A stretch of DNA of 5,405 nt, from assembly GCA_947629115.1 (NCBI GenBank), contig CANRCL010000078.1, positions 1 to 5,405 on the forward strand, written 5' to 3'. A program made the position numbers and the translations under genes. Below the pieces are notes generated by a model. It saw only the letters and a program-made list of their open reading frames with translations. It was not told the DNA's origin and made no database searches. Source of the DNA: an uncultured Bacilli bacterium (GTDB lineage Bacteria; Bacillota_I; Bacilli_A; RF39; UBA660). This document shows, piece by piece, positions 1-5,405 of this stretch; positions within the stretch are counted from its first letter, which is position 1, and each line of letters starts with the position of its first letter.

Positions 1-1157
1 GAAAAGAAATATTGTATGCGATAATAGCATCACTAATAATAACAGCAATGACAACAATGGTAACTCAAACATTTATCGTATTAATATTTGTGCCATTCTT
101 AATAAGCGTAGCATTAAAATTAGGAATGGATAAGTTGAGTGCCTTTAGTATAACATTTGGAAGTATGTTAATAGGATTACTTGGAGTGTTATATGGAGGA
201 GAAGGGTTATATTGGTTTAATTATTATACACAAGTAGAAAGTGGAACCGGATTAATATATCGTTTAATAGTGTTAATAATAGGATATGTGTTATTTAATT
301 TTATCAATATAATGCATATAAGAAAAACCAAAAGAGAAAAAATAAATGAAGAAGAAGCAGATATGTATCTAGTAGAAAAAGAAGACAAAGGAGTATTACA
401 ATTAGTATTAGTAATAATAATGATGGTAATAACATTTGGAATCGTAATTCTAGGATATGTCAATTGGAATGAATTATTTGGAACAACCGTATTTAATGAA
501 TTTCACACTTGGTTAACAGGATTAAGTATTAATGAATTTCCAATAGCAAAAGCCATATTAGGAACCCAAACCAATAGTTTTGGAATGTGGAGTTTCCTAG
601 TTGGAAGTAATGGAAGCACCTCAACAACAATTGGAATGGGAACAACAATATTAATTGTTTTAAGTTTAATTCTCTTAATAATGAATAGAGTAAGTTTAAA
701 AGAAAGTTTAGAAGATGCTGGAGAAGGAATCAAAAAAATAAGTAAATGTGTTGGAATATATTTATTAGTATATAGTTTAATGATGGTTGGTTATACAACC
801 CAATTTATGCCAAGTATAATAAATCTAATATTTAGTGGAATAAAGAGTTTTAATCCATATTTAATAAGTTTAGTAGCAGGAGTAAGTCATATATTTAATA
901 CCGATTTAGGATTAACTGGCTTTATGATAACAGGAATATTTACAAGTATGTATCCAGCAAATATTGAAATAATCCATACGATATTTACCACATTATATGG
1001 CTATATTGGAATAGTAGCCCCAACAAGTGGAATACTATTAATCGGTTTAAGTTATTTAGGAATTGAATATAAGAGTTGGATAAAATACATTTGGTTATTT
1101 GCAATCGGAATGTTAGTAATCTTAATGGCTTTATTTACTATCTTAACTTATTTATAA
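1..1157 (+). CDS. Polytopic membrane transporter, YfcC/ArcD-like (5' partial)
   Basis: This is the C-terminal part, about 385 residues, of a multi-pass inner-membrane protein. The frame is open to the left edge (first full codon at base 3), so the TTG at 12 is not credible as a start: it has no Shine-Dalgarno and lies inside a hydrophobic segment. About ten hydrophobic segments are visible, broken by one charged cytoplasmic-looking loop at about bases 310-395 (Lys/Arg then Glu-rich). Near the C-terminus, at about bases 1012-1075, a segment reading IVAPTSGILLIGLSYLGI is followed by a Trp-Ile-Lys stretch and a last helix. A PTSG motif followed by a hydrophobic hairpin and a K-W-x-K-like stretch is typical of YfcC/ArcD/AbgT-type carriers, which move carboxylates or amino acids. 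This assignment rests on motif resemblance only, and the substrate is unknown. Glycine is almost always GGA and isoleucine often ATA, unlike the downstream genes, which prefer GGT/ATT. A terminator follows directly, so this closes its transcription unit. Confidence 0.6.
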   Translation, partial: KEILYAIIASLIITAMTTMVTQTFIVLIFVPFLISVALKLGMDKLSAFSITFGSMLIGLLGVLYGGEGLYWFNYYTQVESGTGLIYRLIVLIIGYVLFNFINIMHIRKTKREKINEEEADMYLVEKEDKGVLQLVLVIIMMVITFGIVILGYVNWNELFGTTVFNEFHTWLTGLSINEFPIAKAILGTQTNSFGMWSFLVGSNGSTSTTIGMGTTILIVLSLILLIMNRVSLKESLEDAGEGIKKISKCVGIYLLVYSLMMVGYTTQFMPSIINLIFSGIKSFNPYLISLVAGVSHIFNTDLGLTGFMITGIFTSMYPANIEIIHTIFTTLYGYIGIVAPTSGILLIGLSYLGIEYKSWIKYIWLFAIGMLVILMALFTILTYL

Positions 1158-1162
1158 AATTG

Positions 1163-1201
1163 AGATTATTATTGAAAAAATATTTTCGATAATAATCTTT
1201 T
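1163..1201 (+). terminator. Rho-independent terminator after the transporter gene
   Basis: A near-perfect inverted repeat pairs 1164-1178 with 1183-1197: 15 bp with a single U-G wobble, extendable by an A-U pair at 1163/1198. The loop is AATA (1179-1182), and TTTT (1198-1201) follows. It lies 6 nt after the transporter stop codon. The stem is AT-rich and the U-run short, but the pairing is long. The U-run coincides with the probable -35 region of the next promoter. Confidence 0.8.
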
Positions 1202-1226
1202 AATATGGAAAAAAATATGCTATAAT
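1198..1226 (+). promoter_or_regulatory. Sigma-A-type promoter with extended -10
   Basis: The -10 is a consensus TATAAT (1221-1226) preceded by TGC, giving an extended -10 (TGnTATAAT, from 1218). The matching -35 position 17 nt upstream is the weak TTTTAA (1198-1203), which overlaps the terminator U-run. Transcription would start near 1233, leaving a leader of about 20 nt before the gene at 1253. It probably drives both module-protein genes. Confidence 0.75.
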
Positions 1227-1252
1227 TTCATATAGAATATAGGAGAGTATGT

Positions 1253-3334
1253 ATGGATAATTTTGATTTAGAAAATGAAATCGTTGAAATAACCGATGAA
1301 AAAGAAAAGAACCAAGAAGAAATTGAAATGCTTGAAGATGATAAAAAAGAAGAAAAAGAAGATAAACCAACTAGAAGTCAAAGAAATAAGAAGAAATCTT
1401 TAAAAGAAAAATGGGAAGATTTAGATAAAAATAAAAAAATAATAATTATTGTATCTGGAGTGGTTATTCTTTTAGTAATAATTGGTTTAATATTGTATTT
1501 TACAATTTTTAGAAAAGAAGAAGAAAAACCAAAAGAACCAGTGGAAAATGTTGTTTTAGAAAAAGACAATTATCGTTATGAAAATGGTAAATTGGTATTT
1601 TTAGATAAAAGTGACCGAGAAATTGGAACTTATGAATGTGAAAATAAAGAAAGTGATAAATGCCAAGTAGCAAAATTAGATTATAAAAATGATGAATTTG
1701 ACAGAGTTTTAACTGTTAATGAAAGTGGCGAAGAAATCGAAAGAAATAGTCAAATATATCACGATAATTTTGTCTTTGTTAAAGATGGTGAAAAAACTTT
1801 CCTATACGATATAGATAATAATAAGAAAGAGTTAAATTTAACTAGTGTTAAAACCTATAATACAGAAGATAATATGGTAGTTATTGAAGATGAAGACCAT
1901 AAATATGGAGTAATTTTAATTAATGCTAATGGTATTGAATACTTAATTAGACCATCTTATGATTATTTAGGTATTGTTAATCCAGAACTTGCTTATTTAG
2001 TTGCTCAAGATAAAGATGAATATTATATTTTAAGCAGTAATGGTAAAAAATTAAGTGATAATTTAAAATTTGATGTTAAAAGTGTTAATGCTAATAACAT
2101 AGTTGGAGTAAAAAATAATCGTTATAATTTATATGATTATGATGGTAATGAATTATTAAGTGATTATGATTATATTAGTTTACATTCTAATGTTATTGCT
2201 TTAGTTAAAGGAAGTCGTTTAAACTTTGTATCAGATAAATTAGTTAAATTAACAGATGATAATGGTATTAGATTAAATAACAGTGATTATGTTAAGAAAT
2301 ATGTATATGATAAAGATAATCGTTTAGTGGATACTAAAGTGGCTTATGAAGTAAGTGTTAATAAAAATGAAATTAGTTTAACTATTGGAGAAGATACTAA
2401 AAACATTAATATGCTTGAAGGAAAAGTAAGTAATAATTTAGATTATATTAGTTATTTTGATGGTAAACTATACTTCTATAGTGATAAAGAAAAAGATGAA
2501 TTAATAGGTAGTTATACTTGTACTAATAAAAATGATATTAAAAATGAAAATAGTACTTTAGATAATTGTTACCTTTATACTGTTGAAGGTAATGTTAGTG
2601 GTATTTATAATAATGAATTTATCTTTATTAATGATAATAACAATGAAAGTGAAAAATTATATTATTTATATGATTTAAAAACTAATAAAACAAGAGGAAC
2701 TTATAGTAGTTTAGAATTTACTAATAAAAATGAATTAGGTGAATTTGTTGACCAAATATATACTAGTTCATCATTTGTTATTGCTAAATCTGCTACTGGT
2801 AATAATAAAGGAAATTATGGCGTATTAGAAATAAGTAGTGGTAAAGTATCAGGTAAAGTAGCATTCAGTTATATAAATTTAACTAATGAAAATAATTATT
2901 ATTTATTAGAAAATAAAGATAAAACTTATAGTGCTTGGGATGATAAATTTAATAAAATTAGTAATGAATTTGCCTATATTAAGTTATATGAAGATTTCTA
3001 TGTTGGAATAAATAGTGATAAATTAAATGTTTATAAATATGATAATACAAAAGGTTTATTAGATGAAGAAGTTGCTGTTTCTAATAATGAATTTGAAATT
3101 AAAAAATTAGATACTGGTAATTATGAATTAACTGTGGGAACTCTTAAATATGAATATGATAAAAATTGGCAAATAGTTGAAGACGAACCAGAAGTTCCTC
3201 CAACTCCAGAAAATCCAACAGAACCTGAAGATGATAAAAATAAAACAGATGAAAATGTAACAGAAGGGAATGGAACAGAAGAGGATAAACCAGTAGATGG
3301 TGGTACTGGAGAGGGAAATACAAATGAAGAATAA
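1253..3334 (+). CDS. Membrane-anchored WG-repeat-like protein with two Cys-pair modules
   Basis: A 693-residue protein of unknown function. The start at 1253 is supported by AGGAGAG (1241-1247), 5 nt upstream. Residues 1-62 are highly charged (Glu/Asp/Lys) and cytoplasmic-looking. Residues 63-86 form one strong TM helix flanked by Lys on both sides, without an obvious signal-peptidase site, so a type II anchor is likely with residues from about 87 outside. Two divergent copies of one module follow, at about 106-395 and 400-643. Each opens with a G-K-L-x-F strand, an IG-x-Y-x-C motif and a second Cys (C129/C137 and C423/C439, the only cysteines seen). Each then has blocks ending in LYD, YGV and Y-x-x-I/L-like signatures resembling WG (KWG) repeats, which suggests a beta-propeller-like fold. 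Residues 644-693 are a Pro/Thr/Glu/Gly-rich acidic tail with no LPXTG signal. The gene shares a promoter and an 11-nt overlap with the next gene, which encodes a third module copy. Asn and Tyr are abundant. The fold and surface location are inferred; a ligand-binding or envelope role is only a guess. Confidence 0.85.
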   Translation: MDNFDLENEIVEITDEKEKNQEEIEMLEDDKKEEKEDKPTRSQRNKKKSLKEKWEDLDKNKKIIIIVSGVVILLVIIGLILYFTIFRKEEEKPKEPVENVVLEKDNYRYENGKLVFLDKSDREIGTYECENKESDKCQVAKLDYKNDEFDRVLTVNESGEEIERNSQIYHDNFVFVKDGEKTFLYDIDNNKKELNLTSVKTYNTEDNMVVIEDEDHKYGVILINANGIEYLIRPSYDYLGIVNPELAYLVAQDKDEYYILSSNGKKLSDNLKFDVKSVNANNIVGVKNNRYNLYDYDGNELLSDYDYISLHSNVIALVKGSRLNFVSDKLVKLTDDNGIRLNNSDYVKKYVYDKDNRLVDTKVAYEVSVNKNEISLTIGEDTKNINMLEGKVSNNLDYISYFDGKLYFYSDKEKDELIGSYTCTNKNDIKNENSTLDNCYLYTVEGNVSGIYNNEFIFINDNNNESEKLYYLYDLKTNKTRGTYSSLEFTNKNELGEFVDQIYTSSSFVIAKSATGNNKGNYGVLEISSGKVSGKVAFSYINLTNENNYYLLENKDKTYSAWDDKFNKISNEFAYIKLYEDFYVGINSDKLNVYKYDNTKGLLDEEVAVSNNEFEIKKLDTGNYELTVGTLKYEYDKNWQIVEDEPEVPPTPENPTEPEDDKNKTDENVTEGNGTEEDKPVDGGTGEGNTNEE
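1568..3181 (+). repeat. Tandem divergent protein-level duplication (modules A and B)
   Basis: Two copies of an approximately 245-290-residue module lie in tandem: A at about 1568-2437 and B at about 2450-3181. Shared landmarks in order are a G-K-L-x-F strand, IG-x-Y-x-C, a second Cys 8 (A) or 16 (B) residues later, an F-x-F-[VI]-x-D strand, LYD, YGV, and a closing beta-hairpin with an L-T-[IV]-G motif. The copies have diverged beyond DNA-level similarity, so the boundaries are approximate. A third copy lies in the gene at 3324-4244. Confidence 0.6.
3308..3315 (+). promoter_or_regulatory. Ribosome binding site inside the upstream gene's tail
   Basis: GGAGAGGG sits 8 nt before the ATG at 3324 and is encoded by the Gly-Glu-Gly codons of the preceding protein's C-terminal tail. 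It decides the start of the downstream gene: the in-frame ATG at 3297 lies upstream of this site and would only add nine non-hydrophobic residues before the Lys-rich TM anchor. Confidence 0.75.
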
Positions 3335-4244
3335 AAAAGCAACATTTATTACAATTGTTGTTTTGCTTGTAATATTCTTACCCTTAACAGTAGCGGGTTA
3401 TTTTCTCAAAAATCCTTTTAGTGGCAAAGATAAAAATCCTAATCATGATTTATTTTATGAAGGTTATTTATGGTTTTATAACAATGATGAATTAATTGGC
3501 AAGTATGAATGCCAAACTGAAATATGTGAATTAACCAAAAGTACAATTGATGATGATACATATGGAATAAATTATTATAAAGATGGTGCTTTACCTAATA
3601 TTCCAATGATAGAATATCGATATGCTTTTATAACTGATGGAGCAGTAATTAATTTATTTGATATTGAACAAGAAAAAGTAATTACTACTTATAAAGCGGT
3701 TAAAGATTATCATACTCCTTTAGAATATAATAATTTTATTGTTCAAAATAATGATGGTATATGGGGTGTTTTATCAATTGGCAAAACAATTAGTAATTCC
3801 ATTCCTTTTGAATATGATTTTATTGGTTTAACAACTAAAGAAGATGTTTCAAATAATTTAGAAGCCAGTAGATTTATTGTTTATAAAGATAATAATTGGT
3901 ATATGATTGATAATACTAATTCAGCAATTAGTGGTTATGTAAGTGCTCCGATTATTGATTATACAGCCGAGTATATGGTTTCTAAAGAAACAGATCGATA
4001 TCGTTTTTATGGTTATAATGATTCTGAATATTTAGTTAATTACGAAATTAAAGATTATATTAAAGGTGATGGCTATTTAGGAATTATTACTGGTAATACT
4101 TTATATATCTATACTAGTATAATTAATAATAGTATTAAAGATATAGATATTACAGGAATAACTGATAAAATTACTTTTGAACAAGTTGATAATAAATTAA
4201 ATATTAAGGCTGGAGAACAAGTGTTAGATACTATTGAAATGTAA
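3324..4244 (+). CDS. Membrane-anchored single-module paralogue of the preceding protein
   Basis: A 306-residue protein of unknown function starting with MKNKK and one TM helix at about residues 7-27. This is an N-in/C-out anchor, or possibly an uncleaved signal. The rest, about 44-306, is one copy of the module found twice in the gene before it. It has a strand at 48-52, then IG-K-Y-E-C with C63 and C68 as the only cysteines, a YAFITDG strand at 100-106, LFD at 111-113, a WGVL motif at 147-150, YDFIGL at 164-169, and a closing hairpin at about 283-304. The WG and Y-D-x-I signatures resemble WG repeats. It lacks the long charged cytoplasmic N-terminus and the acidic C-terminal tail of its partner. 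The 11-nt overlap (3324-3334) implies translational coupling, and the shared architecture suggests the two act together, perhaps as a complex (inference). No terminator is visible after its stop; the next promoter overlaps its last codons. Confidence 0.85.
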   Translation: MKNKKATFITIVVLLVIFLPLTVAGYFLKNPFSGKDKNPNHDLFYEGYLWFYNNDELIGKYECQTEICELTKSTIDDDTYGINYYKDGALPNIPMIEYRYAFITDGAVINLFDIEQEKVITTYKAVKDYHTPLEYNNFIVQNNDGIWGVLSIGKTISNSIPFEYDFIGLTTKEDVSNNLEASRFIVYKDNNWYMIDNTNSAISGYVSAPIIDYTAEYMVSKETDRYRFYGYNDSEYLVNYEIKDYIKGDGYLGIITGNTLYIYTSIINNSIKDIDITGITDKITFEQVDNKLNIKAGEQVLDTIEM

Positions 4245-4262
4245 GAAAAAATTTGTTAGAAT
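4234..4262 (+). promoter_or_regulatory. Sigma-A-type promoter of the T-box operon
   Basis: The -35 is TTGAAA (4234-4239) and the -10 is TAGAAT (4257-4262), with exactly 17 nt between them and a TGT extension (4254-4256). The -35 lies within the last codons of the preceding gene. Predicted initiation is near 4269, immediately before the first pairing base of T-box stem I at 4271, so the RNA start and riboswitch start agree. Confidence 0.8.
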
Positions 4263-4270
4263 ATAAACGA

Positions 4271-4456
4271 TTTATACGAAGAAACAAGAGGTATATATTC
4301 TTCTTTTTGAAAGAGAATTAGTGGTTGGTGTAAACTAATAAAAAGAAAATATATTGGTTGCTTGATGAGTATAAAAGCAGCAATGCGTTAAAATTGAAAG
4401 AAAAAATAAAGGTGGTACCGCGGGAATTACTCGCCCTTTGGTAACTATCTTTTTTT
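4271..4456 (+). promoter_or_regulatory. T-box riboswitch (tRNA-Val-sensing leader of HD gene and valS)
   Basis: The leader senses uncharged tRNA and switches a transcription terminator. The stem I base pairs 4271-4277 with 4369-4375. A kink-turn-like GAAGAAA/ATGA internal loop follows, then CAAG/CTTG (4285-4288/4361-4364), the specifier loop, and a long AT-rich helix (about 4293-4308 with 4340-4354, one bulged C). AGAGA (4312-4316) is the AG bump. ATTAGT/ACTAAT (4317-4322/4334-4339) closes the distal loop GGTTGGTGTAA (4323-4333). The candidate specifier is GTT (4357-4359, Val), followed by the purine G4360 and then the lower helix. A small GNRA hairpin (GCA-GCAA-TGC, 4377-4386) may be stem III; only about 32 nt separate stem I from the T-box, so stem II and the IIA/B pseudoknot seem absent. 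The T-box sequence AAAGGTGGTACCGCG (4408-4422) carries the TGGT (4413-4416) that pairs with tRNA ACCA. The antiterminator pairs AAAGG (4408-4412) with CCTTT (4435-4439) and GCGGG with CTCGC. Identity is near certain from the T-box sequence and distal loop; the Val specificity is supported by valS downstream. Confidence 0.95.
4411..4456 (+). terminator. Regulated intrinsic terminator of the T-box
   Basis: GGTGGTACC (4411-4419) pairs with GGTA-CTATC (4440-4449, A4444 bulged; two G-U wobbles). Above it GCGGG (4420-4424) pairs with CTCGC (4430-4434), with CCTTT (4435-4439) left as a 3' bulge. Seven Ts (4450-4456) follow directly. This fold uses GG 4411-4412 and the whole UGGUACC bulge, so it excludes the antiterminator. 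The presence of a U-run argues for transcriptional rather than translational control. Confidence 0.75.
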
Positions 4457-4458
4457 AT

Positions 4459-4464
4459 GGGGAG
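4459..4464 (+). promoter_or_regulatory. Ribosome binding site of the HD gene
   Basis: GGGGAG sits 7 nt before the ATG at 4472, immediately after the T-box terminator U-run. It overlaps the in-frame ATG at 4457, which has no site of its own and abuts the U-run, so 4472 is the better start. Confidence 0.8.
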
Positions 4465-4471
4465 AACAATA

Positions 4472-5236
4472 ATGGAAGAAGCAATTAAAAGTTTTAAAAA
4501 ATATTTAACTAATTTTGATGTTAATGATATTAATATTAAATTAAAAATTGACCATACCTTTAGAGTAGTGGCCTTAGCCAAAGAATTATCTCAAAAACTA
4601 AATTTAAATGCTGAAGATACAAATTTATTTTTAATCATTGCTCTTTTACATGATATTGGTCGTTTTCAACAAATTAAAGATTATCATAGTTTTAGTGATA
4701 CTACTTTTGACCATGCTGATTATGGAGTTAAATATTTATTTGATGAAGGACATATTAAAGATTTTATTAAAGAAAGAGAAAATGATGAAATAATAAAAGA
4801 AGCGATAAAAGAGCATAATAAATATACTTTAGATATTCCAAAATTTGATGAAAGAACGCAAATGTTTGTTAATTTAATAAGAGATGTTGATAAAATAGAT
4901 ATTTTTTATTCGGCTTATTTACATTTTGATTTAGTTTTAGATGAAGAAGAAATTACTTTAAGTTGTTTAAAAGATTTGCTTGATAAAAGAACAGTTAAAC
5001 GAGTGAGCAATATGAAAAGAGCCGATAATTTTATTACTTATTGTGGTTTCCTTTATGATTTTAATTATCAAGAAAGTTTAGATATTTTAAAAGAAAAAGG
5101 TTATGTTGATTTATTTTTAAGCAAAGTTAAAGTATCTCCTAATAGTAGTGGATTATTTATAATTATTAAAGATGCTTTATATGAGGCAATAGATAAAGAT
5201 AGAAAGAAGGATTATTATGTTAGAAAAAAAATATAA
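4472..5236 (+). CDS. HD-domain phosphohydrolase, first gene of T-box/valS operon
   Basis: A 254-residue soluble protein with an HD superfamily (metal-dependent phosphohydrolase) domain. The metal-ligand pattern is visible in order: H28 (in IDHTFRV), H60-D61 (LLHDIGRF), H81 (DHADYG), H115 (KEHNKY) and D138 (RDVDKID, with D140 nearby). All key positions appear intact, so an active cytoplasmic hydrolase of a nucleotide or other phosphoester is likely; the substrate cannot be told. The extra His residues beyond the minimal H-HD-D set fit HD proteins that bind two metals, but this is inferred. The C-terminal half, about residues 145-254, is helical-looking and not recognised. No TM segment or RelA/SpoT synthetase domain is seen, so it is not a full Rel protein. 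It is the first gene behind the T-box and overlaps valS by 20 nt, so it should rise together with ValRS when tRNA-Val is uncharged. Start chosen at 4472 on the GGGGAG site. Confidence 0.88.
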   Translation: MEEAIKSFKKYLTNFDVNDINIKLKIDHTFRVVALAKELSQKLNLNAEDTNLFLIIALLHDIGRFQQIKDYHSFSDTTFDHADYGVKYLFDEGHIKDFIKERENDEIIKEAIKEHNKYTLDIPKFDERTQMFVNLIRDVDKIDIFYSAYLHFDLVLDEEEITLSCLKDLLDKRTVKRVSNMKRADNFITYCGFLYDFNYQESLDILKEKGYVDLFLSKVKVSPNSSGLFIIIKDALYEAIDKDRKKDYYVRKKI

Positions 5237-5405
5237 TCATTTAGAAGTTGAAAAAAATCGTTATGAAAATTGGGAAAATCATCATTATTTTGAATGTGGT
5301 GATACATCTAAAAAACCATATTCAATTGTTATTCCTCCTCCTAATGTAACTGGTAAATTACATTTAGGTCATGCTTGGGATACAGCATTACAAGATATTA
5401 TAATT
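5217..5405 (+). CDS. valS: Valyl-tRNA synthetase, N-terminus (3' partial)
   Basis: The first 63 residues of a class I aminoacyl-tRNA synthetase; the rest lies beyond the window. The sequence reads [21 protein letters not shown] (residues 40-60 in part), which contains the class I HIGH-type motif HLGH (49-52) in the context typical of ValRS: PPPNVTG before it and LQD after it. The enzyme joins valine to tRNA-Val in the cytoplasm. The ATG at 5217 is preceded by AAGAAGG (5204-5210) at 6-nt spacing, and the start overlaps the end of the HD gene, so translation is probably coupled. Valine identity also agrees with the GUU specifier candidate of the T-box upstream. Confidence 0.95.
   Translation, partial: MLEKKYNHLEVEKNRYENWENHHYFECGDTSKKPYSIVIPPPNVTGKLHLGHAWDTALQDIII

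Noticed and set aside
12..14. TTG as start codon of the transporter gene
   Set aside because: The frame stays open to the left edge, no Shine-Dalgarno precedes it, and it falls within a hydrophobic segment; the gene is truncated by the window.
3297..3299. ATG as start of the second module protein
   Set aside because: No suitable ribosome site at proper spacing, and it would put a Glu/Arg segment before the normal Lys-rich TM anchor; the ATG at 3324 has GGAGAGGG 8 nt upstream.
3182..3334. LPXTG-type sortase anchor at the end of the 693-residue protein
   Set aside because: The tail has no LPXTG-like motif, hydrophobic segment or positively charged end; anchoring is by the N-terminal helix.
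3121..3345. Minus-strand open frame rich in Ser/Pro/Val
   Set aside because: It is the complement of the low-complexity acidic tail of the 693-residue protein; the composition is an artefact of that repeat-like codon pattern.
4457..4459. ATG as start of the HD gene
   Set aside because: It directly follows the terminator U-run and overlaps the GGGGAG site that serves the ATG at 4472.
4430..4464. Translational control by pairing CTCGCCC (4430-4436) with the GGGGAG ribosome site
   Set aside because: Pairing is possible with one bulged G, but CTCGC is used in both T-box states and a clear U7 terminator explains regulation; not supported as the main mechanism.
4318..4581. Minus-strand open frame across the T-box leader
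   Set aside because: It runs opposite to a structured RNA leader and the start of the HD gene, resembles no known protein, and is best explained as chance in AT-rich DNA.

Overview
The window is a very AT-rich stretch with every gene on the + strand. It fits a low-GC Bacillota genome, perhaps an uncultured gut-type Bacilli/Clostridia lineage. The clues are A/T-ending codons, Shine-Dalgarno sites before the complete genes, sigma-A-type promoters with extended -10 boxes, a T-box leader, and Trp encoded by TGG with no in-frame TGA (so not a UGA=Trp Mollicute). The exact taxon cannot be read from the sequence.

Layout. (1) Bases 1-1157 hold the 3' part of a polytopic membrane protein, probably a carrier of the YfcC/ArcD-like ion-transporter superfamily. 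Its start lies left of the window, and it ends at a strong intrinsic terminator (1163-1201). (2) A promoter (about 1198-1226) drives two overlapping genes, 1253-3334 and 3324-4244. Both encode N-terminally anchored proteins (one TM helix) with an extracytoplasmic, WG-repeat-like beta-rich region. They share a divergent module marked by a cysteine pair, present twice in the first protein and once in the second. Their function is unknown. (3) No terminator is seen after the second gene. A well-formed promoter (4234-4262) overlaps its 3' end and starts a compact T-box riboswitch (about 4271-4456). This has a recognisable stem I, a candidate GUU (Val) specifier, a T-box sequence and a competing terminator. 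(4) The T-box controls an HD-domain phosphohydrolase gene (4472-5236). The start of valS (valyl-tRNA synthetase, 5217 to beyond the window) overlaps that gene by 20 nt.

How they work together. The clear functional unit is T-box - HD hydrolase - valS. Uncharged tRNA-Val should stabilise the antiterminator and raise expression of both ValRS and the HD protein, so an uncharacterised phosphohydrolase is placed in the valine-starvation response. The two anchored module proteins are a separate, translationally coupled pair that probably acts together at the cell surface. These two units are the parts most worth following up.
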